This document shows positions 25,030 through 36,235 of a stretch of DNA of 64,000 bases, in pieces. Made by a program: the position numbers and the translations under genes. This stretch comes from Methylobacterium mesophilicum (GTDB lineage: Bacteria > Pseudomonadota > Alphaproteobacteria > Rhizobiales > Beijerinckiaceae): assembly GCF_022179445.1 (NCBI RefSeq), contig NZ_BPQU01000001.1, positions 62,001 through 126,000 of the forward strand, written 5' to 3'. How positions within the stretch are numbered: the first letter of the stretch is position 1; each line of letters opens with the position of its first letter. The notes beneath the pieces were generated by a model, which saw nothing but the letters and a program-made list of their open reading frames with translations, was not told the origin of the DNA and made no database searches.

Positions 25030-26601
25030 TCAGGGCTTGTCCTCACGGTGCTCGACGGGGTCCGCGATCGCCCCGCGCGCCTGTACGGCATCCCGGTACA
25101 GGCGCTCGACGTCCCGCTTGAACGCGGCCCGGGACTCGTCCCGCGAGTAGAACATGTGGCCGCCGGGGTAGACCGCGAGGCTGACCCGCCCGGCGCCGTA
25201 GGCCGGCACCTGCGCGAGCAGGAGCTTCGAGGCGTAGTAGGGCGTCACGAGATCGGTGAAGCCGTGGGCGACGAGCACCCGGAGCCGGCCGTCCAGCGCC
25301 AGCACGCCCTTCAGGTTTGACAGCGCCTCCGGGGCCTGCCGGCCCGAGCCCCACGTCCAGCCGCGGTTCACGGCATTGTTCAGCAACTCGTAGCGCATGT
25401 TCGGCACCGGCCATTTCAACGTGCGCGCGTAGAGGTCGAGCATCGCGCTGGTCAGCGGCGCCTGGAGTGCGGTGAGCTGGGGGTCCTTGAAGCCCGATTG
25501 CGCTGCGTCCGGATTCGGATCCCAACCGGTGATGCCGGTGTCGTAGGCGCTGGTGACGCGCTGCTCCGCCCGGTCGAACTCGCGCTGGACGCTGCGGGTG
25601 GACAGGCGCGCCGCCTGCGCTTTCACGAAGGCTGCATCGAACCCGGTAAAGGCCGCGACCTTGTCGGTCATGCGGGCGACGGCGGCCTTGTCGCCGGGGC
25701 CCTTGAGCAGGTCGGCGAGGTAGGGGCCCGCCGCGTAGGCCTCGGCGTCGCCGAGCAGAGCCGGGCTCGGCACGGTGCCGGCCCGTTCGAGGGCGCCGGC
25801 CGCCAGGGACGGCAGCTTCAGCACGTAGCCCCAGGGATTGGCCCGCGGGGTCTCGAGCCAGCCGAAATCCAGCACCGGCGACAGCAGCACCAGGCCGGAC
25901 AGGCCGACCCCAATGTCCTCCTGCAGCTTCTCGGTGATCAGCGGCCCGCGGAAGCCGCCGTAGCTCTCGCCGACGAAGAATTTCGGGCTCGCCATGCGGT
26001 CGTTGACCCGCAGGTAGCGGGCGATGACGGCCGCGAGCGTGGCGGCGTCGCTGTCGATGCTCCAGTAGCTCTTGCCGTTCCCGTCCGCCGCCCGGCTGTA
26101 GCCGGTGCCGACCGGATCAATGAAGACGAGGTCGGTGAAGTCGAGCCAGGTGCCATCATTGGGCGTCAGCGCCACCGGTTGCGACGGGCTGATGCTGGCG
26201 CCGCCGGTGGGCAGGCGCCACGGACCGATCGCCCCGATATTCAGGTAGGCGGACGCCGCCCCCGGACCGCCGTTGACCGCGAAGGTGACGGGGCGCTCGC
26301 GCCCGGACTGCGGGGCCATCGTGTAGGCGACGTAGGCCACCTCGGCCTGAAGCTTCCCGGCCTCGTCGACGAGCGGCAGGCTGCCGGCCGTGGCGGTAAA
26401 GTCGAGGGTCCGTCCATCGGGGAGCGTCACGCTCTGGCGGGTGGTCGAGTCCGGCGGCAGGCGTCGGCCCTCCGGCCCGCGCGGCGCCGGCTTGGCCTCC
26501 GCTTGCGAGCCGGGATGGTGTGCGTCCTGCGCGTGGAGCGGTAGCGGCGCCGCCAGGGTCAGGACGAGCGCGGCATGCGCGAGACGCTTGCGGAGGAGCA
26601 C
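25030..26601 (-). CDS. S10 family serine carboxypeptidase-like protein
   Basis: This 523-residue exported protein has a signal peptide (RLAHAALVLTLAAPLPLHAQ) followed by the S10 alpha/beta-hydrolase core. It shows VNGGPGAASAYLNIGAIGP (oxyanion region), FVGESYGG (nucleophile serine near residue 212) and YPGGHMFYSRDE (catalytic histidine near residue 483). The probable function is removal of C-terminal residues from peptides in the periplasm. The GTG at 26601 is chosen because the signal peptide starts there; longer frames reach into holC. It lies two bases after the holC stop. Confidence 0.88.
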   Translation of the reverse strand: MLLRKRLAHAALVLTLAAPLPLHAQDAHHPGSQAEAKPAPRGPEGRRLPPDSTTRQSVTLPDGRTLDFTATAGSLPLVDEAGKLQAEVAYVAYTMAPQSGRERPVTFAVNGGPGAASAYLNIGAIGPWRLPTGGASISPSQPVALTPNDGTWLDFTDLVFIDPVGTGYSRAADGNGKSYWSIDSDAATLAAVIARYLRVNDRMASPKFFVGESYGGFRGPLITEKLQEDIGVGLSGLVLLSPVLDFGWLETPRANPWGYVLKLPSLAAGALERAGTVPSPALLGDAEAYAAGPYLADLLKGPGDKAAVARMTDKVAAFTGFDAAFVKAQAARLSTRSVQREFDRAEQRVTSAYDTGITGWDPNPDAAQSGFKDPQLTALQAPLTSAMLDLYARTLKWPVPNMRYELLNNAVNRGWTWGSGRQAPEALSNLKGVLALDGRLRVLVAHGFTDLVTPYYASKLLLAQVPAYGAGRVSLAVYPGGHMFYSRDESRAAFKRDVERLYRDAVQARGAIADPVEHREDKP

Positions 26602-26603
26602 GG

Positions 26604-27056
26604 TCAAGCCTTCTTGTTCCAGCGGCCCGAATCGTCCTGCTGCCAGTAGGCGACGGTGTGGCCCGCCTCCTTGGCCTGGCGCCACTGCTCGCGGGCGCGC
26701 AGCAGGGCGTCCTGGTCGGTCCCGTCGAACAGGATGCAGATCCGCTCGTAGCTCTGTGCGTCCGGCGGCAGGTCGGCGCCCTCCACCAGGAATCGGATGG
26801 AGGCCGTGTTGGGGTTCACGTCGCGGAGCGTCAGCACCACCGGCTGTCCTGACGCATCGGGATCCCGGTCGGTGCCGTGGGGCAGAAAACTCTCGTCGGA
26901 ATAGGTCCACAGGTGGTCGTCGAGGGCCTGAAGCCGCTCCTCGGTGGCCGCCTGGATCGCGGCCTGCCAGCCCCGGCCGAGCGAGCGCTCGACGAGGTTC
27001 GGCAGCACCTTCTCCAGGGGCTGTCGCTGCATGTGGTAAAACAGGATCTCGGTCAC
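26604..27056 (-). CDS. holC: DNA polymerase III subunit chi HolC
   Basis: This 150-residue protein contains EILFYHMQRQPLEKVLPNLVERSLGRGW at the start and the TYSDESFLPHG segment, with a late DGTDQDALLRAREQWRQAKEAGHTVAYW, the family pattern. HolC links the clamp loader to SSB on the lagging strand. It starts with GTG at 27056, and is followed after two bases by the S10 peptidase gene, so both are probably on one transcript. Confidence 0.93.
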   Translation of the reverse strand: MTEILFYHMQRQPLEKVLPNLVERSLGRGWQAAIQAATEERLQALDDHLWTYSDESFLPHGTDRDPDASGQPVVLTLRDVNPNTASIRFLVEGADLPPDAQSYERICILFDGTDQDALLRAREQWRQAKEAGHTVAYWQQDDSGRWNKKA

Positions 27057-27120
27057 GGTCCGACCGATATAGGGTTCGGGGCCACGGCGCGAGCAGCGGC
27101 GCGGAGCCGCGCCCCGTCGC

Positions 27121-28821
<1,701 letters not shown>

Positions 28822-28976
28822 TCAGGCGGGCAACGGGAACGGCCCGCCAGGGCGGACCGGAGCTGAGCCGAATCGTCGGCCCTCGCTCATCCGCCGCCTG
28901 ACCTCTTGCGGCTCACGGGGCCGGTTGTCACGCGCGTCCAGTGCCGACCCGGTATCCGTTTCGGCCATGCGCCGCG

Positions 28977-29381
28977 TCAGCGCGACTGCGGCGCCTCGGG
29001 TACGGCCGGCTGGGCCGGGGCGGTCGCGGGCGCCCGGTCCTGCTGCTGGCGCAGGGTGTCGAGCAGGTTGTCGGCCCCGGTCGGCTGCTTGGCCGGCTGG
29101 CCGGCGGGCGTCGACGCGCCGGTGTCGAGGATCGACTTCGGCGCCGCCGAGCGGTGCGACATCACGGCGAGCAGCATGCTGGTGGTGAAGAACAGGGCGG
29201 CCAGGATTGCGGTCGCCCGGGTCAGGGCGTTGGCCTGGCCGCGGCCGGTCATGAAACCGCCGACGCCGCCACCACCGCCGCCCCCGCCGAGCCCGAGGCC
29301 GCCCTCGGAGCGCTGAAGCAGCACAACGCCGATCAGCGCCAGGACGATGATGAGGTGGACGACGATCAGGACGGTCTGCAT
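28977..29381 (-). CDS. secG: Preprotein translocase subunit SecG
   Basis: This 134-residue protein has two transmembrane segments (VLIVVHLIIVLALIGVVLL and ATAILAALFFTTSMLLAVM), separated by a polyglycine loop and LLQRSEGGLGLG, the SecG signature. A long disordered alanine- and proline-rich tail follows, common in alphaproteobacteria. SecG stimulates SecYEG-mediated export. It precedes pyrG, with a 227-bp gap and no gene between. Confidence 0.95.
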   Translation of the reverse strand: MQTVLIVVHLIIVLALIGVVLLQRSEGGLGLGGGGGGGGVGGFMTGRGQANALTRATAILAALFFTTSMLLAVMSHRSAAPKSILDTGASTPAGQPAKQPTGADNLLDTLRQQQDRAPATAPAQPAVPEAPQSR

Positions 29382-29643
29382 CGGTGTTCCGGAATCTGGT
29401 GCGGCTTCGCGCGTCGGTCTCGAGGGGCGGTCCGGCGGCGGGCGCGGGGCGGCCGGTGCCAGACGTCGGACCTGGCGCGCCGGTCGCAAATCTGCCCCGG
29501 GCCATACACCACTCGCTGGCCGGCGCCAACTTGACGATCGGCCCCCGGTTGTTCTCGGTCGGCCTCGCGTCCGGCACCGGACCGTGCTCTGTCGGGCGGG
29601 AAGGCGGCTCATCGAACGCGCCGCCCCGCCCGGGAGGCCCGCC

Positions 29644-30102
29644 ATGACCATCTCACGCCGTTCGGCGCTCGCCGCCGCGTTCGCCGCGCCGATCCTGATT
29701 CATGCGCCGCCGGGACTCGCCGCCGGACCGGAGGCCTCCGCCCAGACCGCCGAGGTCGAGGCGGCGGTGGATGCCTTGACCAAGGCTCTGGTGGCGGCCG
29801 ACGGCACCGCCCTCGATGCCCTCACCCTCGATGGCTTGAGCTACGGCCATTCGAGCGGCGTTGTGCAGGACAAGGCGGCCTTCGTCGGCGCGCTGACCAG
29901 CGGCGCCTTGCGCTTCCCCAGCATCACGCTGTCGGACCGCTCGGCCTCGGTGATCGGGGAGGACGCGATCGTCCGGCACGTCTTCACCGGTGAGACCGTC
30001 GCGGGTGGAAAAACTGCGCCGGTCCATATCGGTGTGCTGCAGGTCTGGCGCCGGGACGACGGCCGCTGGCGCCTGATGGCGCGCCAGGCGTTCAAGCTCT
30101 GA
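29644..30102 (+). CDS. Exported nuclear-transport-factor-2-like (DUF4440/SnoaL-type) protein
   Basis: This 152-residue protein has a twin-arginine-like signal (ISRRSALAAAFAAPILIHAP) and a single NTF2-like cone fold. The segment AAVDALTKALVAADGTALDALTLDGLSYGHSSG and the late VWRRDDGRWRLMARQAFKL are typical. Such proteins may be enzymes or binding modules, and the role here is unknown. It is divergent from secG and convergent with ppk2. Confidence 0.78.
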   Translation: MTISRRSALAAAFAAPILIHAPPGLAAGPEASAQTAEVEAAVDALTKALVAADGTALDALTLDGLSYGHSSGVVQDKAAFVGALTSGALRFPSITLSDRSASVIGEDAIVRHVFTGETVAGGKTAPVHIGVLQVWRRDDGRWRLMARQAFKL

Positions 30103-30121
30103 CGCGCGACCAGTTCGCCGC

Positions 30122-31033
30122 TCAGTAGCGCGACGGGACGAGCATCTCCGGCGGGGTCGGCGTGCGGATGTAATCCGCGTGGCGGACCCGCTCGGGCAGG
30201 TGAACCGGCGGATGCTCGACGTCCTGGTAGGGGATCTGTTCGAGCAGGTGGCTGATACAGTTCAGCCGGGCGCGCTTCTTGTCCACAGCCTCGATGACCC
30301 ACCAGGGCGCCTCTGGGATGTGGGTGCGGGTCAGCATGTCTTCCTTGGCGCGGGTGTAATCCTCCCAACGCCGACGGGATTCGACATCCATCGGCGACAG
30401 CTTCCACTGCTTCAACGGGTCGGCGATGCGCATATGGAAGCGCAGGGCTTGCTCCTCGTCGGTGATCGAGAACCAGTATTTCAGCAGCACGATGCCGGAG
30501 CGCACCAGCATGCGCTCGAACTCGGGCACCGAGCGGAAGAACTCCTCGACGTCGGCATCGGAGCAGAAGCCCATGACGCGCTCGACGCCGGCCCGATTGT
30601 ACCAGGAGCGGTCGAACAGCACGATCTCGCCGCCGGCCGGCAGGTGGCTGACGTAGCGCTGGAAATACCATTGCGTGCGCTCGCGCTCGCTCGGCGCCGG
30701 CAGCGCCGCGACCCGGCAGACGCGCGGGTTGAGGCGCTGGGTGATCCGCTTGATCACGCCGCCCTTGCCGGCCGAATCGCGCCCCTCGAACAGGACGACG
30801 ACGCGAAGCTTGCTATGCTGGACCCAGTCCTGCAGGCGGACCAGCTCGTGCTGGAGGCGCAGGAGCTCCCGGAAATAGAAGCGGCGGTCGCTGCCGGAGC
30901 CGGTCCCGCCCTCGAGGCTGTCGAGGCGGTCGTCCTCGAATCCGAGTTCCATCTCCTCGTCGTAGCTGTCGAGGATCTCGCGGCGGATCATGTCCACCAT
31001 CGATGGGTCGGCGCGGTCGTGATCGATGGTCAT
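30122..31033 (-). CDS. ppk2: Polyphosphate kinase 2 (PPK2 family)
   Basis: This 303-residue protein has P-loop FEGRDSAGKGGVIKRI, the lid RLNPRVCRVAALPAPSERERTQWYFQRY and Walker B LFDRSWYNRAGVERVMGF, typical of PPK2. It phosphorylates GDP or ADP with polyphosphate, or makes polyphosphate in reverse. The single-domain length fits the class I subgroup, but nucleotide preference is not certain. The gene stands alone, with a 103-bp gap to tpiA. Confidence 0.93.
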   Translation of the reverse strand: MTIDHDRADPSMVDMIRREILDSYDEEMELGFEDDRLDSLEGGTGSGSDRRFYFRELLRLQHELVRLQDWVQHSKLRVVVLFEGRDSAGKGGVIKRITQRLNPRVCRVAALPAPSERERTQWYFQRYVSHLPAGGEIVLFDRSWYNRAGVERVMGFCSDADVEEFFRSVPEFERMLVRSGIVLLKYWFSITDEEQALRFHMRIADPLKQWKLSPMDVESRRRWEDYTRAKEDMLTRTHIPEAPWWVIEAVDKKRARLNCISHLLEQIPYQDVEHPPVHLPERVRHADYIRTPTPPEMLVPSRY

Positions 31034-31136
31034 GGCAGGCTTCGCGGTCGGGTGTCGTCACGCCCCACAAAGCAGGATCGTGTGACAGTCCCGAGACCCT
31101 GCCCGAGCCCCCTCCGCCCGAGACTCCGCTCGCGCC

Positions 31137-31898
31137 TCACGCGTAGGCGGCACAGATCCCCAGGAAGTCCTCGGCCACGAGGCTCGCGCCGCCCACCAGG
31201 GCGCCGTCGACGTTCTCCACCGCCATCAGCTCGCGGGCGTTGCTGGGCTTCACGGAGCCGCCGTAGAGGATGCGGATCCGGTGCGCCTCGTCGCCGACGA
31301 GCTTGTCCAGCATCTCCCGCAGGGACGCGTGGACCTCGGCGATGTCGCGAGGCGTCGGGGTCCGGCCGGAGCCGATCGCCCAGACCGGCTCGTAGGCGAT
31401 CACCGTGTCGGCCGCGGTGGCGCCCTTGGGCAAGCCGATGGCCAGCTGCGCGCGCACGATGTCGAGGGCGCGCCCCTGCTCGCGCTCCTCGATGGTCTCG
31501 CCGACGCAGATGATTCCGCTCAGGCCGGCGCGGCGGGCGCCGAGCGCCTTGGCGTGGACGCCGTCATCCGTCTCGTGATGGTAGGCCCGGCGCTCGGAAT
31601 GGCCGACGATCACGTATTTCGCGCCGAGGTCGGCCAGCATCTCCGCCGAGATCGATCCCGTGAAGGCGCCGCTCGGCCGGGCGTGCAGGTTCTGGCCGCC
31701 GATGACGATCGGCGAGCCGGCGGCCGCGGCCACGCAGGAGCCGATCAGCGTCGCGGGCGGGCAGATCAGCACCTCGACGCGGGATGCCAGGTCCGGCGTG
31801 AGACCGTCCCGGATCGCCTCGACCACTTTGATCGAAGCCCGGGTCCCGTTCATCTTCCAGTTGCCGGCGACCAGCGGTTTCCGCCCCGTCTGCGACAT
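31137..31898 (-). CDS. tpiA: Triosephosphate isomerase TpiA
   Basis: This 253-residue TIM-barrel enzyme interconverts dihydroxyacetone phosphate and glyceraldehyde 3-phosphate. It has GNWKMNG at residues 11-17, catalytic histidine in VIVGHSERR, catalytic glutamate in [13 protein letters not shown] and the late [11 protein letters not shown]. It is divergent from ppiD, and the 196-bp spacer should hold both promoters. Confidence 0.97.
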   Translation of the reverse strand: MSQTGRKPLVAGNWKMNGTRASIKVVEAIRDGLTPDLASRVEVLICPPATLIGSCVAAAAGSPIVIGGQNLHARPSGAFTGSISAEMLADLGAKYVIVGHSERRAYHHETDDGVHAKALGARRAGLSGIICVGETIEEREQGRALDIVRAQLAIGLPKGATAADTVIAYEPVWAIGSGRTPTPRDIAEVHASLREMLDKLVGDEAHRIRILYGGSVKPSNARELMAVENVDGALVGGASLVAEDFLGICAAYA

Positions 31899-32094
31899 CC
31901 CTAGCCCTCGCCTCGTCCCCGCGCCGCCACGGTATTCCGGGGTCGGCGGGGCCTACCAGAGCGAGCTTGGGCGCGCAAACCGTCCGAATGGGTGAGCCTT
32001 TGCCTGTGGGCGCGAATGGTCTATCGCGGTCGGCTTTCAGGGATGGCACCGGCCCGGCGACGGGTCGACGGCCGAAGGTATCCGATCACAGATC

Positions 32095-33996
32095 ATGCTT
32101 CAGGGCATCCGCAACGCCAGCCAGCATTGGCTCGGCAAGATCGTCTTGACGATCATCTTCACCCTGCTGATCGCGGGCGTCGGGATCTTCGGCGTGGAGG
32201 AATTCTTCCGCGGCGGCTCCAGCAGCAACGTCGCGACGGTGGGCAGCACGCCGATCAACGCTGAGCAGGTGCGCCAGGCCTACCAGAACCAGCTGCAGCG
32301 CTATCAGACGCAGCTGAAGCGCGCGCTCACGCCCGACCAAGCTCGCATGCTCGGTCTCGACCGGACGGTGATGTCGCAGCTGATCACCGAGGCGGCCCTC
32401 GACCAGAAGACGCACGATCTCGGCCTCGGCGTGCCGGACGCCTCGGTGATCCGGGCGATCCACGACGAGAAGAGCTTCCAGAACGCGCAAGGGCAGTTCG
32501 ATCCGCAGCTGTTCTACCAGACCCTCCAACGGGCGGGCCTGAACGAGGGCCTGTTCGTACGCGAGCAGCGCTCCGTGATCGCGCGGCTGCAGCTCGCCGA
32601 GGCCGTGTCGTCCGACCTGCACGTGCCGGCGGCGATGCGCGAGGCGGTCCATCGCTACACCACGGAGCGTCGCGCGGCGGCCTACCTGATGCTGACCCCG
32701 TCCGTGGCCGGAGAGATCCCGGCCCCGACCGAGGACGCATTGAAGGCCTGGTATGAGGCCAACAAGTCCGGCTTCCGGGCGCCGGAATTCCGGACCGCGA
32801 CCCTGCTGGTGGTCGATCCCGAGGCGATGGCCAAGCCCGACGCGATCACCGATGCGGACGCCAAGGCCGCCTACGAGCTGAACAAGGGCCGCTACGGCAG
32901 CCCGGAGAAGCGCACCATCCAGCAGGTCGTGTTCCCGGATGCCACCGCGGCGGAGACCGCCCGCAAGGCGATCGAGGACGGCGCGAAGACTTTTGAGGCC
33001 GTCGCCGAAGAGCGCAGCACCGGCGGCACCGACTTGACGCTCGGCACGCTGACCAAGGCCGAATTGTTCGACAAGGTGGTGGCGGATGCCGCCTTCGCGC
33101 TGCCCGAGGGCGGCGTGAGCCAGCCGGTCCAGGGCCGCTTCGGCACCGTGCTGCTGCGGGTGACCAAGATCGAGCCCGGCACGGTCAAGCCGTTCGCCGA
33201 GGTCGAGGGCGAGATCCGCAAGGGCCTGGCGCTCAGCCGTGCCCGGGACGCCATGGAGACGACCCGGGACGCCATCGAGGACCAGCGCGCCAGCGCCAAG
33301 CCGCTCGCCGACATCGCCGCCGAGCGCGGGCTGAAGCTCGTGACCGTCAAGGCGGTGGATCCCCAGGGCAAGGGCCCGGACGGCCAGCGCGTCGCCGACA
33401 TCCCCGATCCGGACACCACCCTGCCGGCCCTGTTCCGGGCCGAGATCGGCGGCGACAACGAGCCGCTGCGCACCAAGTCCGGCGGCTACGTCTGGTACGA
33501 CGTGACCGGAATCGACGCCGCGCACGGCAAGCCGCTGGACGAGGTCCGGGACGGCGTGAAGGCCGGGTGGACCACCGCCGAGATCGCCAAGCGGCTCCAG
33601 GCCAAGGGCCGAGAGCTGGCGGAGAAGCTCAACGGCGGCGCGACCATCGAGGCGGTCGCCCAGGAGGTCGGCGTCAACACGCAGGAGGCGCAGGACCTCG
33701 CCCGCAACCAGGCCAAGGACATGCTCACCGCCGACGACGTGAACCTGATCTTCGCGACGCCGGTCGGCAAGGCCGGCACCGCGGCCGCGGGCGATGCGCG
33801 CGCGGTGTTCAAGGTCACGGCGGCGACGATGCCAGCCTTCGTGGCCGACACCCAGGGCGACAAGGCCATCACCAAGAACTTCCAGGCGGCGCTGGCCGAC
33901 GACGTGCTGTCCCAGTACATCTCCGAGGTCCAGAAGAACGCGGGCGTGAAGATCGATCAGGCGGCTCTGCGCCGGGCCATCGGCGGAGAGTATTGA
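32095..33996 (+). CDS. ppiD: Periplasmic folding chaperone PpiD (SurA-like peptidyl-prolyl isomerase)
   Basis: This 633-residue protein starts with a cytoplasmic stub and one transmembrane anchor (WLGKIVLTIIFTLLIAGVGIFGVEEFF), followed by a SurA-type N-terminal chaperone domain and a parvulin-like middle domain (EKRTIQQVVFPDATAAETARKAIEDG, then LTKAELFDKVVADAAFALPEGGVSQPV). It helps newly exported outer-membrane proteins fold in the periplasm. trpE begins six bases after its stop with the ribosome-binding site between, so it leads the trp run. The isomerase activity is often weak in this family. Confidence 0.9.
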   Translation: MLQGIRNASQHWLGKIVLTIIFTLLIAGVGIFGVEEFFRGGSSSNVATVGSTPINAEQVRQAYQNQLQRYQTQLKRALTPDQARMLGLDRTVMSQLITEAALDQKTHDLGLGVPDASVIRAIHDEKSFQNAQGQFDPQLFYQTLQRAGLNEGLFVREQRSVIARLQLAEAVSSDLHVPAAMREAVHRYTTERRAAAYLMLTPSVAGEIPAPTEDALKAWYEANKSGFRAPEFRTATLLVVDPEAMAKPDAITDADAKAAYELNKGRYGSPEKRTIQQVVFPDATAAETARKAIEDGAKTFEAVAEERSTGGTDLTLGTLTKAELFDKVVADAAFALPEGGVSQPVQGRFGTVLLRVTKIEPGTVKPFAEVEGEIRKGLALSRARDAMETTRDAIEDQRASAKPLADIAAERGLKLVTVKAVDPQGKGPDGQRVADIPDPDTTLPALFRAEIGGDNEPLRTKSGGYVWYDVTGIDAAHGKPLDEVRDGVKAGWTTAEIAKRLQAKGRELAEKLNGGATIEAVAQEVGVNTQEAQDLARNQAKDMLTADDVNLIFATPVGKAGTAAAGDARAVFKVTAATMPAFVADTQGDKAITKNFQAALADDVLSQYISEVQKNAGVKIDQAALRRAIGGEY

Positions 33997-34001
33997 GGGC
34001 C

Positions 34002-35522
34002 ATGGCCGAGGCGCCTGACTACGCGGCCTTCGCCGGACGCTACGAGGCCGGGCAGCCGAGCCTCGTCGAACTCAGCCTGGTCGCCGACCTCGAGACGCCG
34101 GTGGCGGCGTTCCTCAAGCTGCGCGCCCGGCATGCCGGGCCGGCGTTCCTGCTCGAATCGGTGGAGGGCGGCGCGGTGCGCGGCCGCTACTCGATGATCG
34201 GTCTCGATCCGGACCTGATCTGGCGCTGCCGCGACGGCGCCCCCGCCATCGCCCGCGGGGCCGATCTCGACGCCTTCGAGCCGGACGACCGGGCGCCGCT
34301 CGCCAGCCTGCGGGCACTGATCGCCGAGAGCGCGATCGGCGAATCCGGCGGGCAGGACCTGCCTCCCATGGCCGCCGGCCTGTTCGGCTATCTCGGCTAC
34401 GACATGGTCCGCGCCATGGAGCGGCTGCCCGAGCCGAACCCGGATCCCCTGGGCGTGCCGGACGCGATCCTGATGCGCCCGCGCGTCATGGTCGTGTTCG
34501 ATTCGATCCGCGACCAGATCACCGTGATCTCGCCGGTGCGGCCTTCGCCCGGCGTCACCGCCCGCGCCGCCTACGAGGCCGCGCTCGCGCGCCTCGACCG
34601 GGTGGCGGACGCCCTCGAAGGACCGCTGCCGGTGGACGCGCGGGTGGACCTGTCCACGGTGGCGCATCCTGAGCCGGTCTCGAACACCTCGCCCGAGGCC
34701 TTCGCCGGCATGGTCGCGAAGGCCAAGGAATACATCGTCGCCGGCGACGTGTTCCAGGTGGTGCTGTCCCAGCGCTTCTCGGCGCCGTTCACGCTGCCCG
34801 CCTACAGCCTGTACCGGTCGCTGCGGCGGACCAACCCCGCCCCGTTCCTCTGCTACCTCGACTTCGAGGCTTTCCAGATCGTCTGCTCGTCGCCCGAGAT
34901 CCTGGTGCGCGTGCGCGACGGGATCGTCACGGTGCGTCCCATCGCCGGCACGCGCCGTCGCGGCGCGACCCCGGCCGAGGACGCGGCGCTCGCCGCCGAA
35001 TTGCTGGCCGACCCCAAGGAATGCGCCGAGCACCTGATGCTGCTCGATCTCGGTCGCAACGATGCCGGCCGGGTCTCGAAGATCGGCACCGTGCGGGTCA
35101 CCGATTCGTTCTTCATCGAGCGCTACAGCCAGGTCATGCACATCGTGTCGAACGTCGAGGGCGACCTCGATCCGCGCCACGATCCGCTCGATGCCCTTGC
35201 GGCGGGCTTCCCGGCCGGCACGGTCTCGGGCGCCCCGAAGGTGCGGGCCATGGAGATCATCGACGAGCTGGAGCGCGAGAAGCGCGGGCCCTACGCCGGC
35301 TGCATCGGCTATTTCGGCGCCCGCGGCGAGATGGACACCTGCATCGTCCTGCGTACGGCGATCGTGAAGGACGGGCGCATGCACGTCCAGGCCGGCGCCG
35401 GCATCGTCTACGATTCCGATCCGGCCTCCGAGCAGCAGGAATGCGTCAACAAGGCCAAGGCGCTGTTCCGGGCCGCCGAGGAGGCGGTGCGGTTCGCGGC
35501 GCAGGCCAAGCGGGGACAGTAG
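34002..35522 (+). CDS. trpE: Anthranilate synthase component I TrpE
   Basis: This 506-residue enzyme converts chorismate to anthranilate with ammonia from TrpG. The chorismate-binding domain contains DVFQVVLSQRFSA, PIAGTRRRGATP, ECAEHLMLLDLGRND, FPAGTVSGAPKVRAM and QAGAGIVYDSDPASE. The N-terminal LLESVEGG motif that senses tryptophan feedback is present. It starts with ATG 6 bp after ppiD. Here it is separate from TrpG, unlike the fused TrpEG of some rhizobia. Confidence 0.97.
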   Translation: MAEAPDYAAFAGRYEAGQPSLVELSLVADLETPVAAFLKLRARHAGPAFLLESVEGGAVRGRYSMIGLDPDLIWRCRDGAPAIARGADLDAFEPDDRAPLASLRALIAESAIGESGGQDLPPMAAGLFGYLGYDMVRAMERLPEPNPDPLGVPDAILMRPRVMVVFDSIRDQITVISPVRPSPGVTARAAYEAALARLDRVADALEGPLPVDARVDLSTVAHPEPVSNTSPEAFAGMVAKAKEYIVAGDVFQVVLSQRFSAPFTLPAYSLYRSLRRTNPAPFLCYLDFEAFQIVCSSPEILVRVRDGIVTVRPIAGTRRRGATPAEDAALAAELLADPKECAEHLMLLDLGRNDAGRVSKIGTVRVTDSFFIERYSQVMHIVSNVEGDLDPRHDPLDALAAGFPAGTVSGAPKVRAMEIIDELEREKRGPYAGCIGYFGARGEMDTCIVLRTAIVKDGRMHVQAGAGIVYDSDPASEQQECVNKAKALFRAAEEAVRFAAQAKRGQ

Positions 35523-35585
35523 CCACCGGTTGACCGGAGGGTTGCGAGTCGTCACATCGCGGTCATGCCCGAGCGTGCCTCCGCG

Positions 35586-36200
35586 ATGTCCAACGTTCTC
35601 GTCATCGACAACTACGATTCCTTCACCTGGAATCTCGTCCACCTGATCGGCCCGCTCTGCGGCGCCGTCGAGGTCGCCCGCAACGATGCGCTGAGCGTCG
35701 CCGACATCCGGGCCAAGGCGCCGGACGCGATCGTGCTCTCGCCGGGTCCGTGCACGCCCAACGAAGCCGGCATCTGCCTCGATGTCGTGCGCGAGCTGTC
35801 CGAAGACATCCCGATCTTCGGCGTCTGCCTCGGGCTCCAGGCGATCGGCCAGGCGTTCGGCGGCGACGTGATCCGCGCGCCGCTGCCGCTGCACGGCAAG
35901 GTCTCGACCATCCGGCATGGCGCCAGCGGCCTGTTCCGGGGCCTGAACGACAGCTTCGAGGCGACCCGCTACCACTCCCTGATCGTCGACCGGGCCAGCT
36001 GCCCGGACACGTTGCGGGTCACGGCCGAGGCCGACGGCCTGATCATGGGGCTGGAGCACGCCGAGCGGCCGCTCCACGGGGTGCAGTTCCACCCCGAAAG
36101 CATCCGGTCGCAGCACGGCACGGAGATCGTGAAGAACTTCCTGGATCTGGCCGCCGCCTGGAACGCGGCGCGTGACAGGACCCGCGCCGACGTGCATTGA
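35586..36200 (+). CDS. trpG: Anthranilate synthase component II TrpG (glutamine amidotransferase)
   Basis: This 204-residue class I glutaminase has [16 protein letters not shown] at the start, the catalytic cysteine in [15 protein letters not shown], and the late histidine/glutamate in [13 protein letters not shown]. It supplies ammonia to TrpE. The ATG at 35586 ([11 protein letters not shown]) is chosen over an upstream in-frame ATG at 35565. A 63-bp gap to trpE and 35 bp to trpD keep it in the same transcript. Confidence 0.96.
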   Translation: MSNVLVIDNYDSFTWNLVHLIGPLCGAVEVARNDALSVADIRAKAPDAIVLSPGPCTPNEAGICLDVVRELSEDIPIFGVCLGLQAIGQAFGGDVIRAPLPLHGKVSTIRHGASGLFRGLNDSFEATRYHSLIVDRASCPDTLRVTAEADGLIMGLEHAERPLHGVQFHPESIRSQHGTEIVKNFLDLAAAWNAARDRTRADVH

Positions 36201-36235
36201 CGCCGGACGGCCGGGGCGGCCTTCCGACAGAGCGC

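Noticed and set aside
33957..36197. A 746-residue open frame on the minus strand opposite trpE and trpG
   Set aside because: It is the mirror of two well-recognised genes, is rich in low-complexity arginine, glycine and histidine, and has no family motif.
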